The notes: a model not told the origin generated them from the sequence alone. Shown: positions 50,188-59,798, numbered from the stretch's first letter. The stretch is DNA of 64,000 nucleotides from Chryseobacterium gotjawalense (GCF_030012525.1 NZ_CP124855.1:1736001-1800000), one strand, 5' to 3'. Made by a program: numbers and translations.

Positions 50188-52044
50188 ATGAAAAAATACC
50201 TTCAGATTTTCTTTGCGTTCTATTTTGTCTTAGGAATAGCTCAAAACAGAGCTGACAATAGTTTTGTCAAAGAACATTATACCAAAAAAGAAGTTTATAT
50301 CCCGATGCGGGACGGCGTTAAACTGTTTACTTCAGTTTATATCCCAAAGGATATTTCTAAATCCCAGAAATACCCTTTCCTGATGCAGCGAACTTGCTAT
50401 AGTGTCGCTCCTTATGGTGAAAATGAATATAAATCTTCGCTTGGTCCGAATCCATATTTAATGAAAGATCAGTACATCTTTGTTTATCAGGATGTTCGCG
50501 GAAGATATATGAGTGAAGGAACATTTACCAATATGACACCTCAGGTTGCACATAAAACCAAAAAAGATGTCGATGAAAGTACAGATACTTACGATACCAT
50601 TGACTGGTTACTAAAGAACATTAAAAACAATAATGGAAAAGTAGGCCAATATGGAACTTCTTATCCGGGATTTTATACCGCTGCCGGAACACTTTCGGAA
50701 CATCCAGCTTTGGTGGCATCTTCTCCGCAAGCGCCGATTTCTGATTTTTGGAATGATGATTTTCTTCATAACGGAAAATTCATGCTTGGCTATTTCAGAA
50801 CATTTCCTGTATTCGGAGTTCAGAAAACCAAAGCCGAAAATAAAGCCTGGTATATGGATACTTCCGTAAAGCAGACTTCTGAGGATGGATTAAAATTTTA
50901 CCGCGACATGGGAACTTTGAAAGATGGTTATGAAAAATACTATAATGATAATTTCTTTATGACTGAAATTATGAATCATCCAAATTATGACGACTATTGG
51001 CAGAAGAGAAGCATACTTCCACATTTGAAAAATATCAACCATGCCGTGATGACCGTTGGTGGCTGGCTCGATGCCGAAGATTTATCAGGCCCTTTGAATA
51101 TTTATAAAACAATCGAGAAAACAAGTCCAAAAGCGAAGAATACAATTGTGATGGGACCTTTCTCACATGGCGGCTGGTCAAGGGAAGCCGGACATCACTT
51201 TCATAATGACATTTATTTCGGAGACAGTATTGCGACTTATTATCAAACCAAATTAGAAACTCCGTTTTTTAAACATTATTTAAAAGGAAATTCAAAAGTT
51301 GACGCAGGTTTACCGGAAGCAACAATGTTTGACACCGGGAAAATGGAATGGAAAGAATTCAGTACTTATCCGGCGAAGAATACAGAGAAAATAAATTTCT
51401 ATCTCACAGACCGAACCTTTAAAAACAATCCTTCCAATACTAGTTCAGAATATTACAGCGATCCGGCAAATCCCGTGGTAAGCTCAGAAAATATAAAAGA
51501 TTTCAATGGTTTCACTCCGAGAAATTACATGAGTGAAGATCAGCGTTTTGCCGTGGGAAGACCGGATGTCTTAACTTTTACAACCGATATTTTGACAGAC
51601 GATCTTACATTGACCGGTGAGATTCTAGCAAAACTTAATTTCTCAACGACTTCTAATGACGTTGATTTTGTGGTAAAATTAATCGATGTTTATCCGCAGG
51701 ATTTTGTACCGAAAGAAAAAAAGGACGGTGTCGTTTATGGCAATTATCACCAAATGGTTCGCAGTGAAATTATGCCGGCAAGATTCAGAAATTCGAGAGA
51801 GAAAGGGGAAGCATTGGTTCCCAATGAAAAAACTGCAGTAGAAGTGAAATTGCAGGATGTTCTGCATACGTTCAAAAAAGGACATAAAATACAGGTTCAG
51901 ATTTCAAGCACGTGGTTTCCGTTGTTTGCAGTTAATCCACAGAAGTTTTTAGAGAATCCAAATTTTGCAGTAAAAGAAGATTATACCAAAGCATTTATTA
52001 AAGTTTATGGAGACAGCTTTTTAGAAGTTAATGTGTTGAAATAA
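50188..52044 (+). CDS. CocE/NonD-family secreted hydrolase
   Basis: The 618-residue protein has a signal peptide (KKYLQIFFAFYFVLGIAQN), an alpha/beta-hydrolase core with YIPMRDGVKLFTSVYIP, QDVRGRYMSEGTF and the nucleophile elbow GQYGTSYPGFYTAAG (Ser about 156), and a C-terminal jelly-roll domain (ATMFDTGKMEWKEFSTYP, TGEILAKLNFSTTSNDVDFVVKLIDVYP) as in X-prolyl dipeptidases (S15), cocaine esterase and glutaryl acylases. Substrate is open; a periplasmic acylase or peptidase is likely. Confidence 0.9.
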   Translation: MKKYLQIFFAFYFVLGIAQNRADNSFVKEHYTKKEVYIPMRDGVKLFTSVYIPKDISKSQKYPFLMQRTCYSVAPYGENEYKSSLGPNPYLMKDQYIFVYQDVRGRYMSEGTFTNMTPQVAHKTKKDVDESTDTYDTIDWLLKNIKNNNGKVGQYGTSYPGFYTAAGTLSEHPALVASSPQAPISDFWNDDFLHNGKFMLGYFRTFPVFGVQKTKAENKAWYMDTSVKQTSEDGLKFYRDMGTLKDGYEKYYNDNFFMTEIMNHPNYDDYWQKRSILPHLKNINHAVMTVGGWLDAEDLSGPLNIYKTIEKTSPKAKNTIVMGPFSHGGWSREAGHHFHNDIYFGDSIATYYQTKLETPFFKHYLKGNSKVDAGLPEATMFDTGKMEWKEFSTYPAKNTEKINFYLTDRTFKNNPSNTSSEYYSDPANPVVSSENIKDFNGFTPRNYMSEDQRFAVGRPDVLTFTTDILTDDLTLTGEILAKLNFSTTSNDVDFVVKLIDVYPQDFVPKEKKDGVVYGNYHQMVRSEIMPARFRNSREKGEALVPNEKTAVEVKLQDVLHTFKKGHKIQVQISSTWFPLFAVNPQKFLENPNFAVKEDYTKAFIKVYGDSFLEVNVLK

Positions 52045-52069
52045 GTTGATAAAATACCGATTACAAAAA

Positions 52070-52103
52070 AACCAAAACTGTTAATTTAGTTTTGGTTTTT
52101 TTT
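52070..52103 (+). terminator. Terminator of the CocE hydrolase gene
   Basis: AACCAAAACT and AGTTTTGGTT form a perfect 10-bp stem with an 8-nt loop and a T8 tail. Confidence 0.85.
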
Positions 52104-52192
52104 ATAATCCAATCTAAGATGGAAAATTTGTCTGTGTTGTTTAAAAAAAGACTATAAAAGATAGTGAAAAGAAATTCTTTAGCAACCTTTGC

Positions 52193-52933
52193 TTAAAGCG
52201 AATTCATTAACTCATCTGTAATTTCCATATTGTGAAATACGTTCTGTACATCATCATCGTCTTCGAAACGCTCCAGCATTTTCATATTTATTTTAAAATG
52301 TTCTTGCGAAACTTCTTTGGTGTTATTTGGGATTCTTTGAATTTCCGCACTTTTGGGTTCAATACCCAGTTCGTCTAATTTATGAGATAACGATCCGAAA
52401 TCTTCAAACGCCGTTGTGATGAAAACTTCATCTTCGTCCTGTTCTATTTCTTCTGCGCCGCCATCAATCATTTCCATTTCGAAATCATCCCAATCCAATT
52501 TAATTAAAGAACGGTCCAGAGAGAAAATCCCTTTGCGGTCAAAGATGAAAGCCAACTCTCCGTTCTTGCCCAGATTCCCGTCAAATTTATTGAATATTGC
52601 ACGAACATTGGCGACAGTTCTCGTAGGGTTATTCGTTGTACAGTCTATAAAAAAAGCAACTCCACCCTGTCCATAACCTTCATAGGTAATTTCTTCATAA
52701 TTTTCCGCATCAGCGCCGCTTGCTTTTTTAATTGCACGCTCCACGTTATCTTTGGGCATATTAGCACCTTTAGCATTTTGGATGCATCTTCTTAATGCAG
52801 GATTAGTATCAGGATCCGGCCCTGCTGCTTTTACCGCAAGAGCGATATCTTTACCAATTTTAGAAAACGTTTTGGCCATTTTATCCCAGCGGGCCATCTT
52901 AGAAGCTTTTCTATATTCAAATGCGCGTCCCAT
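52193..52933 (-). CDS. YebC/PmpR family protein (TACO1-like)
   Basis: The 246-residue protein shows GRAFEYRKASKMARWDKMAKTFSKIGKDI at the N-terminus, NPALRRCIQNAKGANMPKDNVERAIKKASG, and YEGYGQGGVAFFIDCTTNNPTRTVANVR, the YebC signature. YebC proteins bind DNA as regulators in some species and have been shown to aid translation through proline-rich stretches in others. The N-terminus is the Flavobacteriia form (AFEYRK instead of HSK). Length is normal. Confidence 0.94.
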   Translation of the reverse strand: MGRAFEYRKASKMARWDKMAKTFSKIGKDIALAVKAAGPDPDTNPALRRCIQNAKGANMPKDNVERAIKKASGADAENYEEITYEGYGQGGVAFFIDCTTNNPTRTVANVRAIFNKFDGNLGKNGELAFIFDRKGIFSLDRSLIKLDWDDFEMEMIDGGAEEIEQDEDEVFITTAFEDFGSLSHKLDELGIEPKSAEIQRIPNNTKEVSQEHFKINMKMLERFEDDDDVQNVFHNMEITDELMNSL

Positions 52934-52982
52934 ATTATTTGATTTTTAATGATTACAAAAATACGATTTTGTTTACAAAAAA

Positions 52983-53005
52983 ACACCCTCGAAATTCGAG
53001 GGTGT
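52983..53005 (-). terminator. Terminator of the OmpA gene
   Basis: ACACCCTCGAA and TTCGAGGGTGT form a perfect 11-bp stem around a single central base, so some inner pairs will open. It lies 25 nt after the OmpA stop on the minus strand. Confidence 0.8.
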
Positions 53006-53029
53006 CTATTATTTAGAAAAATAATTTAA

Positions 53030-54472
53030 TTATTTTTTCTTTTTAGCTGGAGCCTTTTTAACAACTGTTTTTTTCTTAACAACTGGTAAATCTGATTTGT
53101 CCATTGCTTCAAAAGCTTCTCTGTCAACAGCAGTAACAACTACTTTTCTGTCAGCCATTCTTTCAGCATCTGATGCGTTTTCAGGAACGGTAGCGTTAGC
53201 TTCACCTACACCTTTAGATTTCAATTGGTTTCCAGAAACCCCTCTTGCTTCTAGAGCATTCACTACCGCAGCAGCTCTCTGTCTAGATAACTTCAAGTTA
53301 TAAGCTTCAGAACCTTTTTTATCTGTTTCACCAGTTAAAAGGAATGTTCCACCGTTAGAAGATTTAATAATTTCTGCAGCTTGATTCAATCTTTCGTTAG
53401 ACTCTGGTCTAATAGTCGCTTTATCAAAGTTGAAGAAAATACCTTTCAATGCTCCTGTCGCTTCATCAGCATAAGCTGTTTGAGGCTTAGGACAACCATT
53501 GTATTCTTTAAGTCCGAAAACTGTAGGACAAGCGTCATCTTTATCTAAGATTCCGTCTCCGTCAGTATCTGGCCAAGGACAACCATTGTTCTCTGCTGGA
53601 CCTGCAACATCTGGACAAGCGTCATCTTTGTCTAGAACACCATCTCCGTCAGTATCTGGCCAAGGACAACCGTTGTTTTCAACTGGACCTGCAACATCTG
53701 GACATTGGTCATCGATATCTGGAATTCCGTCTCCGTCAGTATCAGGACAACCTTGGAATTGCGCTAAACCTGGAGTATCAGGACATCTGTCATCTTTATC
53801 AGGAATTCCGTCTTTATCTCTATCTGTATTTCCGAATCTAAATAATAAAGATGCAGAAGCTTGCCAAAAGTTAGCAACACTAGATTTATCTCCTGGCGTA
53901 GAAACGTAATCTCCCTGAACACCTAAACCGAAGCTTTTAGTAACCCAGAAATTAGATCCGATTCCAGTAGCAAGAGCAAAATGATTAGCTCCGATGTTTT
54001 TACCATCTTTGTCAACCGCATTTGCTTGTCCGGTATAGTCATGTCTCAAATAATTGGCACCAGCTCTCAAATATGGATCGAACCAAGAATCTTCATTCCA
54101 AAGACCATTGAATTTAAATTGAAGACCTAAACCAGTCATTAGGAAAAATTCTTTCCCCATTCCGATTTTCTTGTTGTCAACATTCCCCACAGAGGTTTGC
54201 CAGTCAAGAACAAAGTACTTGCTTAAGTTTCTTGCAACTGTTAATTTTGAAAGTGGAGGTGTAATTGTAAAATTGTTCATGTTATACAACTGACCGTTAT
54301 CACTACCGCCAAAAGCAGTTGAGAAAACTTTTCCCACACTTCCTCCTGCCGCAGCATGATTTACTCCGTGAGCACCAACCCCGATTAACCACGGGTTGCT
54401 GGTAGTCTGAGCGAAAACAGTAGAGGCAATCGTAAGTGCCAATGCTGAAATTCCTAATTTTAGATTTTTCAT
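53030..54472 (-). CDS. OmpA-family outer membrane protein with thrombospondin type 3 repeats
   Basis: The 480-residue protein has a signal peptide (ISALALTIASTVFAQT), an N-terminal beta-barrel (to about residue 215), five calcium-binding TSP3-type repeats (DTDGDGVLDKDDACPDVAG and similar; three nearly identical 29-residue units), and a C-terminal OmpA peptidoglycan-binding domain (IFFNFDKATIRPESNERL, NLKLSRQRAAAVVNALEARGV). A Lys-rich tail KKKTVVKKAPAKKKK ends it. It probably links outer membrane and cell wall and is highly expressed. Confidence 0.94.
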   Translation of the reverse strand: MKNLKLGISALALTIASTVFAQTTSNPWLIGVGAHGVNHAAAGGSVGKVFSTAFGGSDNGQLYNMNNFTITPPLSKLTVARNLSKYFVLDWQTSVGNVDNKKIGMGKEFFLMTGLGLQFKFNGLWNEDSWFDPYLRAGANYLRHDYTGQANAVDKDGKNIGANHFALATGIGSNFWVTKSFGLGVQGDYVSTPGDKSSVANFWQASASLLFRFGNTDRDKDGIPDKDDRCPDTPGLAQFQGCPDTDGDGIPDIDDQCPDVAGPVENNGCPWPDTDGDGVLDKDDACPDVAGPAENNGCPWPDTDGDGILDKDDACPTVFGLKEYNGCPKPQTAYADEATGALKGIFFNFDKATIRPESNERLNQAAEIIKSSNGGTFLLTGETDKKGSEAYNLKLSRQRAAAVVNALEARGVSGNQLKSKGVGEANATVPENASDAERMADRKVVVTAVDREAFEAMDKSDLPVVKKKTVVKKAPAKKKK

Positions 54473-54549
54473 AGAATTAAATGATTAAATAATTGATAAT
54501 GCAAAATAAATATAAATTTTCTTCATAAACAAAGATTTTTGGTCTTTTT

Positions 54550-55008
54550 TTAACTTTTCTTTAATATTCTGTCGAGATTTCGCTTGTTTTCTCTTTCTTT
54601 TATGCTTTCGCGTTTATCAAAGAGTTTTTTTCCACGACCGAGAGCAATAAGAACCTTGGCTTTTCCTTTATCATTTATATAAAGTTTTAAAGGAATTATC
54701 GTATTACCAGCATCTTTCAGTTTCTTTTCAAACTTTTGCAACTCCCTTTTGTGCAATAGCAACTTCCGTTCCCTTTTCGTCTTATGGTTATAAAAAGTTC
54801 CCAATTTATACTCATCAATCATCATATTTATGATATACAATTCACCATCAATAAACTGACAAAAGGACTCGGTGATACTCGCTTTCGATGACCGCAATGA
54901 TTTAATCTCTGTCCCCGTAAGTACCATGCCTGCTTCTATTTCTTCAGAAAGCTCATATTCAAAGCGTGCTCTTTTATTGTAGATTGCAATTGATTTTTCA
55001 ATTTTCAT
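54550..55008 (-). CDS. smpB: SsrA-binding protein
   Basis: The 152-residue SmpB binds tmRNA in ribosome rescue. It shows YNKRARFEYELSEEIEAGMVLTGTEIKSLRSSKASI and the C-terminal KDAGNTIIPLKLYINDKGKAKVLIALGRGKKLFDKRESIK followed by the Arg/Lys-rich tail. The tmRNA gene itself is not in the window. Length is normal. Confidence 0.96.
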   Translation of the reverse strand: MKIEKSIAIYNKRARFEYELSEEIEAGMVLTGTEIKSLRSSKASITESFCQFIDGELYIINMMIDEYKLGTFYNHKTKRERKLLLHKRELQKFEKKLKDAGNTIIPLKLYINDKGKAKVLIALGRGKKLFDKRESIKERENKRNLDRILKKS

Positions 55009-55159
55009 TTTGATGGTAAATTTGATATTATTTAATCTGTTAAATTTTATAAAATATTAACATAACACTTTAGAATTTTAGATCGGGCCAGTCATTATCA
55101 ATTTCGCTGCGTTTAAATTCACACTTTTTAAACAATGTATTAAACCCGATTTCTTTTCG

Positions 55160-55167
55160 TAATTTTG
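55160..55167 (+). promoter_or_regulatory. -7 promoter box of the ABC-F gene
   Basis: TAATTTTG matches TAnnTTTG and lies 20 nt before the ATG at 55188. The -33 element is not clear. Confidence 0.5.
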
Positions 55168-55187
55168 CATCAAATTTACAAAACTAT

Positions 55188-56810
55188 ATGTTAACAGTAT
55201 CTAATTTATCTTTACAATTCGGAAAAAGAGTACTTTTTGACGAGGTAAATATTATGTTTACGAAAGGAAATTGCTACGGAATTATTGGTGCTAATGGTGC
55301 CGGTAAATCGACTTTCCTGAAAATCCTAACCAAACAACAAGATCCCACAACAGGCTCTATTTCTCTTGAACCGGGGAAAAGAATGTCTGTATTAGAGCAA
55401 GATCACTTTGCTTACGATAATTTTACCGTGCTCGACACCGTTTTAAGAGGGAACAAAGTATTGTTCAAAATCAAAGAAGAGATGGACGCGCTGTACGCAA
55501 AAGAAGATTTCTCTGATGCTGATGGAATTAAAGCGGGTGAACTTGGCGTAATTTATGACGAAATGGGCGGCTGGAACTCTGAATCCGACGCGATGACGAT
55601 GCTTTCTAATGTCGGCATCAAAGACGATATGCACTATCAGATGATGGGAGAACTGGAAAACCAGAACAAAGTAAAAGTGCTTCTTGCACAGGCATTGTTC
55701 GGAAACCCAGATGTTCTGATTCTGGATGAGCCAACCAATGACTTGGATATCGAAACCATCGCCTGGTTAGAAGATTTCTTATCAACTTACGAAAATACGG
55801 TAATTGTAGTTTCTCACGACCGTCACTTCCTGGATACCGTTTGTACACACATCGGAGATTTAGATTATTCTAAACTTAATTTATATACCGGAAACTACTC
55901 GTTCTGGTACCAGGCATCGCAATTGGCGACAAGACAGCGTCAGCAGTCCAATAAAAAAGCCGAAGAAAAGAAAAAGGAATTGCAGGACTTTATCGCCCGG
56001 TTCTCTTCCAACGTAGCAAAAGCAAAACAGGCAACCGCTCGTAAGAAGATGATCGACAAACTAAATATTGAAGACATTAAACCTTCATCCAGACGTTATC
56101 CTGCGATAATTTTTGACACAGAACGTGAAGCCGGTGATCAAATTCTGGAAATTAAAGATTTAGAAAAAACCAAAGATGGCGAATTACTTTTCTCTAAAAT
56201 CGATTTGAATTTAAAGAAAGGAGATAAGGTAGCCGTGATTTCTAAAAACTCCCTGGCAATTACCGAATTCTTCCAGGTTTTAAGCGGAAATACAGAAGCT
56301 GATAAAGGAACATTCAATTGGGGAATTACCACGAACCAATCTTACATGCCACTTGACAATACCAGTTTCTTTCAGGAAAACATCAACTTGGTTGATTGGC
56401 TAAGACAATTTACAAAGAATGATGAAGAGCGTCACGAAGAATATATGCGCGGATTTTTAGGGAAAATGCTTTTCTCCGGAGACGAAGCCTTAAAATCCTG
56501 TACCGTTCTTTCAGGAGGGGAAAAAATGAGATGTATGTTCAGTAGAATGATGTTGCAACGTGCCAATATCCTTTTGATGGATGAACCGACCAATCACCTG
56601 GATTTGGAAAGTATCACCACTTTAAACAACTCTTTGGTTAGCTTTAAAGGAAATATTCTGTTGTCTTCTCATGACCATGAAATGTTGCAAACGGTCTGTA
56701 ACCGTATTATTGAGTTAACTCCGAAAGGAATTATTGATAGAGAGATGACCTACGATGAGTATTTAGAAGATAAGAAAGTGAAAGAATTACAACAGCAAAT
56801 GTATTCTTAG
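55188..56810 (+). CDS. ABC-F family ATPase with one degenerate composite site
   Basis: The 540-residue soluble ABC-F protein has two nucleotide-binding domains joined by a linker rich in Lys and Gln (about residues 240-300). Domain 1 has an intact Walker A GANGAGKST (34-42) and Walker B LILDEPTND, but its signature LSGGQ is replaced by ELENQ (155-159). Domain 2 has signature LSGGE (441-445) and Walker B LLMDEPTNH intact, but its Walker A is replaced by ISKNSLAITE (351-360) with no Lys. The family acts on ribosomes (EttA, YbiT) or gives antibiotic protection. The domain pattern is YbiT-like; its cellular role is not known. Confidence 0.92.
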   Translation: MLTVSNLSLQFGKRVLFDEVNIMFTKGNCYGIIGANGAGKSTFLKILTKQQDPTTGSISLEPGKRMSVLEQDHFAYDNFTVLDTVLRGNKVLFKIKEEMDALYAKEDFSDADGIKAGELGVIYDEMGGWNSESDAMTMLSNVGIKDDMHYQMMGELENQNKVKVLLAQALFGNPDVLILDEPTNDLDIETIAWLEDFLSTYENTVIVVSHDRHFLDTVCTHIGDLDYSKLNLYTGNYSFWYQASQLATRQRQQSNKKAEEKKKELQDFIARFSSNVAKAKQATARKKMIDKLNIEDIKPSSRRYPAIIFDTEREAGDQILEIKDLEKTKDGELLFSKIDLNLKKGDKVAVISKNSLAITEFFQVLSGNTEADKGTFNWGITTNQSYMPLDNTSFFQENINLVDWLRQFTKNDEERHEEYMRGFLGKMLFSGDEALKSCTVLSGGEKMRCMFSRMMLQRANILLMDEPTNHLDLESITTLNNSLVSFKGNILLSSHDHEMLQTVCNRIIELTPKGIIDREMTYDEYLEDKKVKELQQQMYS

Positions 56811-56838
56811 AATATCTTTTCCCGTATATTTAAAAACA

Positions 56839-56866
56839 AACCGTTCAAGAAATTGAGCGGTTTTTT
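56839..56866 (+). terminator. Terminator of the ABC-F gene
   Basis: AACCGTTCAA and TTGAGCGGTT form a 10-bp stem (one G-T pair) with a GAAA loop and a T6 tail. Confidence 0.85.
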
Positions 56867-56902
56867 CTTTCGAGTCCCACCGCGGCATCCAACTTTTTTC
56901 CC

Positions 56903-56910
56903 TAATTTTG
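56903..56910 (+). promoter_or_regulatory. -7 promoter box of recJ
   Basis: TAATTTTG matches TAnnTTTG and ends 7 nt before the recJ ATG (56918), giving a very short or absent leader. Confidence 0.45.
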
Positions 56911-56917
56911 TGAGATT

Positions 56918-58627
56918 ATGAGTCAAAAATGGATTTACAAACCCGAACCCGATGAGGATATTGTCGACGGAATAAGCTCGTCTCTTGGATTTGGAACTTT
57001 TGAATCCAAAATCCTCGTCCTTCGTGGCATCGATGATTATCAAAAAGCAAGAGAATTTTTCAAACCCAACCTCAACGACATCCACAATCCTTTCCTGATG
57101 AAGGATATGCAATTGGCCGTAGACCGCATTGCAACAGCGATCGAGAACGGCGAAAAAATCATGGTCTATGGCGATTATGATGTTGACGGGACCACCGCAG
57201 TTGCTCTGATGTATCTGTACCTCAGTAAAATTGTAGAGAAAAAATACCTGGATTATTATATTCCGGACCGAAATATTGAAGGTTACGGTATTTCTGAAGC
57301 AGGAATCGAGTACGCTAAAGAAAACGGTTTCTCTCTCATCATAGCACTTGACTGCGGAATCAAAGCACTCGACAAAATAGATTATGCTAAAGAATTGGGA
57401 ATTGATTTCATTATTTGTGACCATCATTTACCGGGCGAAAAAATCCCTGATGCCGTGGCAGTTTTAGATCCGAAAAGGAAAGACTGCCGATATCCTTTTA
57501 AAGAACTTTCGGGTTGTGGCGTAGGTTTCAAACTCTGTCAGGGTTTGAACACCCTTTATAAAATCCCTGAAGCCGAACTTTTTGAATTGACCGATTTGCT
57601 CGCGATTTCTATTGCGGCAGATATCGTTTCAATGTCGGGCGAAAACCGGGTTCTCGCAAAACAAGGTTTAAAAATATTAAGAAAGTCCAGAAATCTGGGA
57701 CTGCGGATGCTAATTCCCGAAGATAAACTCGCCACTTTTGAAATCTCCAATATCGTTTTCGAAATTGCTCCCAAAATCAATGCCGCCGGACGGATCTCGC
57801 ACGGGAAAGCCGCAGTGGAATTAATGGTTTCCGACAATCTGAAACATGCAACCCAAATCGTAAATGACATTGTAAATTTAAACGATTCCCGCCGGGAAAT
57901 GGACATGAGCAGTACCACCGAAGCACTGTTACAAGTAGAAACCAGCGGGCAGGTCGCCAATTTTTCAACCGTCGTTTACGGTGCCGATTGGAACAAAGGC
58001 GTGATCGGAATTGTCGCCTCCAGATTAACGGAGACTTACTACAAACCTACGGTTGTTTTTGCAGATGGAAATAATGGCGAAATTGTTGCTTCTGCCCGCT
58101 CGGTTTCAGATTTTGACGTACACAATGCTCTGGAAGAATGTTCTGACTTATTTCTAAAATTCGGAGGTCATCCAGCTGCTGCAGGACTTTCTATGGAAAA
58201 GGAGAAATTAAATTTATTCAAAGAAAAATTCGAAAAAGTAGTTGCAGAGAAAATCCAGGAGCATCAGAAAGAACCAAGCATAAAAATTGACGCCGTTGTG
58301 GAAATTGATGACCTGAACAAAGATTTCTTTAATTTCCACAGAAAACTTGCACCATTTGGTCCGGATAATATGAAACCTGTTTTGGTTCTAAAAAATCAAA
58401 AACTTTCGGGTTATGTAAAAACAATGGGGAAAGAAAACAGTCATCTTAAATTTTTCATCAAACAAGATTCTACCGGCAAAAACATCGAATGCGTAGGTTT
58501 TAAGTTAGGAAAATATGCGGATGAATTCAGACAGAAAACTTTCGACATCGCCTTCACTGCAGAAGAAAATCACTGGAAAGGAAATGTAACTTATTTTCTG
58601 AGTATCCGTGATGTGAAATTCAACTGA
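56918..58627 (+). CDS. recJ: Single-stranded-DNA exonuclease RecJ
   Basis: The 569-residue DHH-family nuclease has motif I VYGDYDVDGTTAV (about residues 83-95), ALDCGI, the DHH motif CDHHLPGEK, SGCGVGFKLCQ and the DHHA1 domain with SRLTETYYKPTVVF and FGGHPAAAGLSM. An OB domain follows. It degrades single-stranded DNA 5' to 3' in recombination and mismatch repair. Length is normal. It ends 19 nt before the convergent GNAT-like gene. Confidence 0.96.
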   Translation: MSQKWIYKPEPDEDIVDGISSSLGFGTFESKILVLRGIDDYQKAREFFKPNLNDIHNPFLMKDMQLAVDRIATAIENGEKIMVYGDYDVDGTTAVALMYLYLSKIVEKKYLDYYIPDRNIEGYGISEAGIEYAKENGFSLIIALDCGIKALDKIDYAKELGIDFIICDHHLPGEKIPDAVAVLDPKRKDCRYPFKELSGCGVGFKLCQGLNTLYKIPEAELFELTDLLAISIAADIVSMSGENRVLAKQGLKILRKSRNLGLRMLIPEDKLATFEISNIVFEIAPKINAAGRISHGKAAVELMVSDNLKHATQIVNDIVNLNDSRREMDMSSTTEALLQVETSGQVANFSTVVYGADWNKGVIGIVASRLTETYYKPTVVFADGNNGEIVASARSVSDFDVHNALEECSDLFLKFGGHPAAAGLSMEKEKLNLFKEKFEKVVAEKIQEHQKEPSIKIDAVVEIDDLNKDFFNFHRKLAPFGPDNMKPVLVLKNQKLSGYVKTMGKENSHLKFFIKQDSTGKNIECVGFKLGKYADEFRQKTFDIAFTAEENHWKGNVTYFLSIRDVKFN

Positions 58628-58646
58628 TTTTTTTTTACAGGTTAAG

Positions 58647-59798
58647 CTAGACCGTTTCCTGTCTTTTAAATTCTTTAGTTTCATCAAAAAGATAACGGTA
58701 AGTCGCCAGTTTTCTGGTGACTTTTGTTTCCAGATTCTCGGCAATCTTAATCATTTTAGGATTGAAATCTCCAATCCACTGCATTTCATAATCTTCAAAA
58801 GCGGTGGTTTCACGAAAATGTTTCGTTCCTTCCCAAATCATAAATCCGTCGATCCCTTTTCGCTGCCATTCCGGGATAATTCCGAAAACCAGCCCTACCA
58901 TTTTTTTATTCTTTCTGAATTTCTTGATGATTAAGAATACGAGTTTCTGAAGAAATCCGAATTTTCCGTTAAAGAATTTAATCCATTGGTTCAAATCCGG
59001 AATATTCATCCACATGGCGATGGGCTTTTCATTTTCATAGACGAACCAGGAAATATGTTCATTGATAACAGGTTTTAAACTTTTAAACATTTTCACCGTT
59101 TGTATTTCCGTCAATTGCTTTCCTTCTCCATGATTTGCCCACGCTTGATTGTAAACTTCCGTAAAATCCTTCGCGAACTTTTCCAAAAATTTGATCTGAA
59201 GGGGTTTTGCCTTAATTTTTTTATTCTTCGAAACTCTCTGATGCATTGCTAAAAAATCATCTCCAACCGGATCATGAATTTTTCTGCCAAAACATAATTG
59301 ATTGAAAAATATCTTAAATCCATAATTTTCAAAAAGCGACTGATAATATGGCGGATTATAATTCATCCCGTAAAGTGGTTCTGAAAACCCTTCGATCAAA
59401 AGGCCCCAAAATTTATCGCGTTCCCCAAAATTGATCGGTCCATCCATCGCTTCCATTCCTTTTTGCTGCAACCATTCTTTTGCAAAATCAAAAATAAAAT
59501 CCGCGGTTTCCTGATGATCGATACAGTCAAAAAAGCCTATTCCACCCGTGGGCTGATCTTGTTTGTATTTTTTATTAATGAAAACTGCAATTTTTCCGAC
59601 GGTTTCATTATCATCATTTTTAAAGAGAAAACGCATACACTCGCCGAATCGGAAAAATTTATTTTTCCTGGCATCAAATACGTTTTCAATGTCCTGATCC
59701 AGAGGCCGGATATAATTTTTATCTTTCCTAAAAAGGAGTTTTGGAAAGTTCAGAAACTCTGAAACCGACTCTTTCGAAACCACATTAATTACCTTCAT
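58647..59798 (-). CDS. GNAT-like protein of unknown substrate
   Basis: The 383-residue protein resembles the YghO-like/N-acetyltransferase group common in Bacteroidetes. It shows FRKDKNYIRPLDQDIENVFDARKNKFFRFGE, GRIAVFIN-like KIAVFINKKYKQ, GPINFGERDKFWGLLIEGF, and later GIIPEWQRKGIDGFMIWEGTKHF, the acetyl-CoA-binding-like segment. Reaction and substrate are unknown. A stand-alone gene convergent with recJ and divergent from the KefF-like gene (79 bp). Confidence 0.8.
   Translation of the reverse strand: MKVINVVSKESVSEFLNFPKLLFRKDKNYIRPLDQDIENVFDARKNKFFRFGECMRFLFKNDDNETVGKIAVFINKKYKQDQPTGGIGFFDCIDHQETADFIFDFAKEWLQQKGMEAMDGPINFGERDKFWGLLIEGFSEPLYGMNYNPPYYQSLFENYGFKIFFNQLCFGRKIHDPVGDDFLAMHQRVSKNKKIKAKPLQIKFLEKFAKDFTEVYNQAWANHGEGKQLTEIQTVKMFKSLKPVINEHISWFVYENEKPIAMWMNIPDLNQWIKFFNGKFGFLQKLVFLIIKKFRKNKKMVGLVFGIIPEWQRKGIDGFMIWEGTKHFRETTAFEDYEMQWIGDFNPKMIKIAENLETKVTRKLATYRYLFDETKEFKRQETV

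Noticed and set aside
53499-53909. 136-residue plus-strand open frame with Ser/Pro repeats
   Set aside because: It is the antisense shadow of the OmpA TSP3 repeats; its repeats mirror the coding strand.
56807-57427. 206-residue minus-strand open frame
   Set aside because: It is antisense to the start of recJ and spans the ABC-F terminator; no family resemblance, while recJ motifs are clear on the plus strand.
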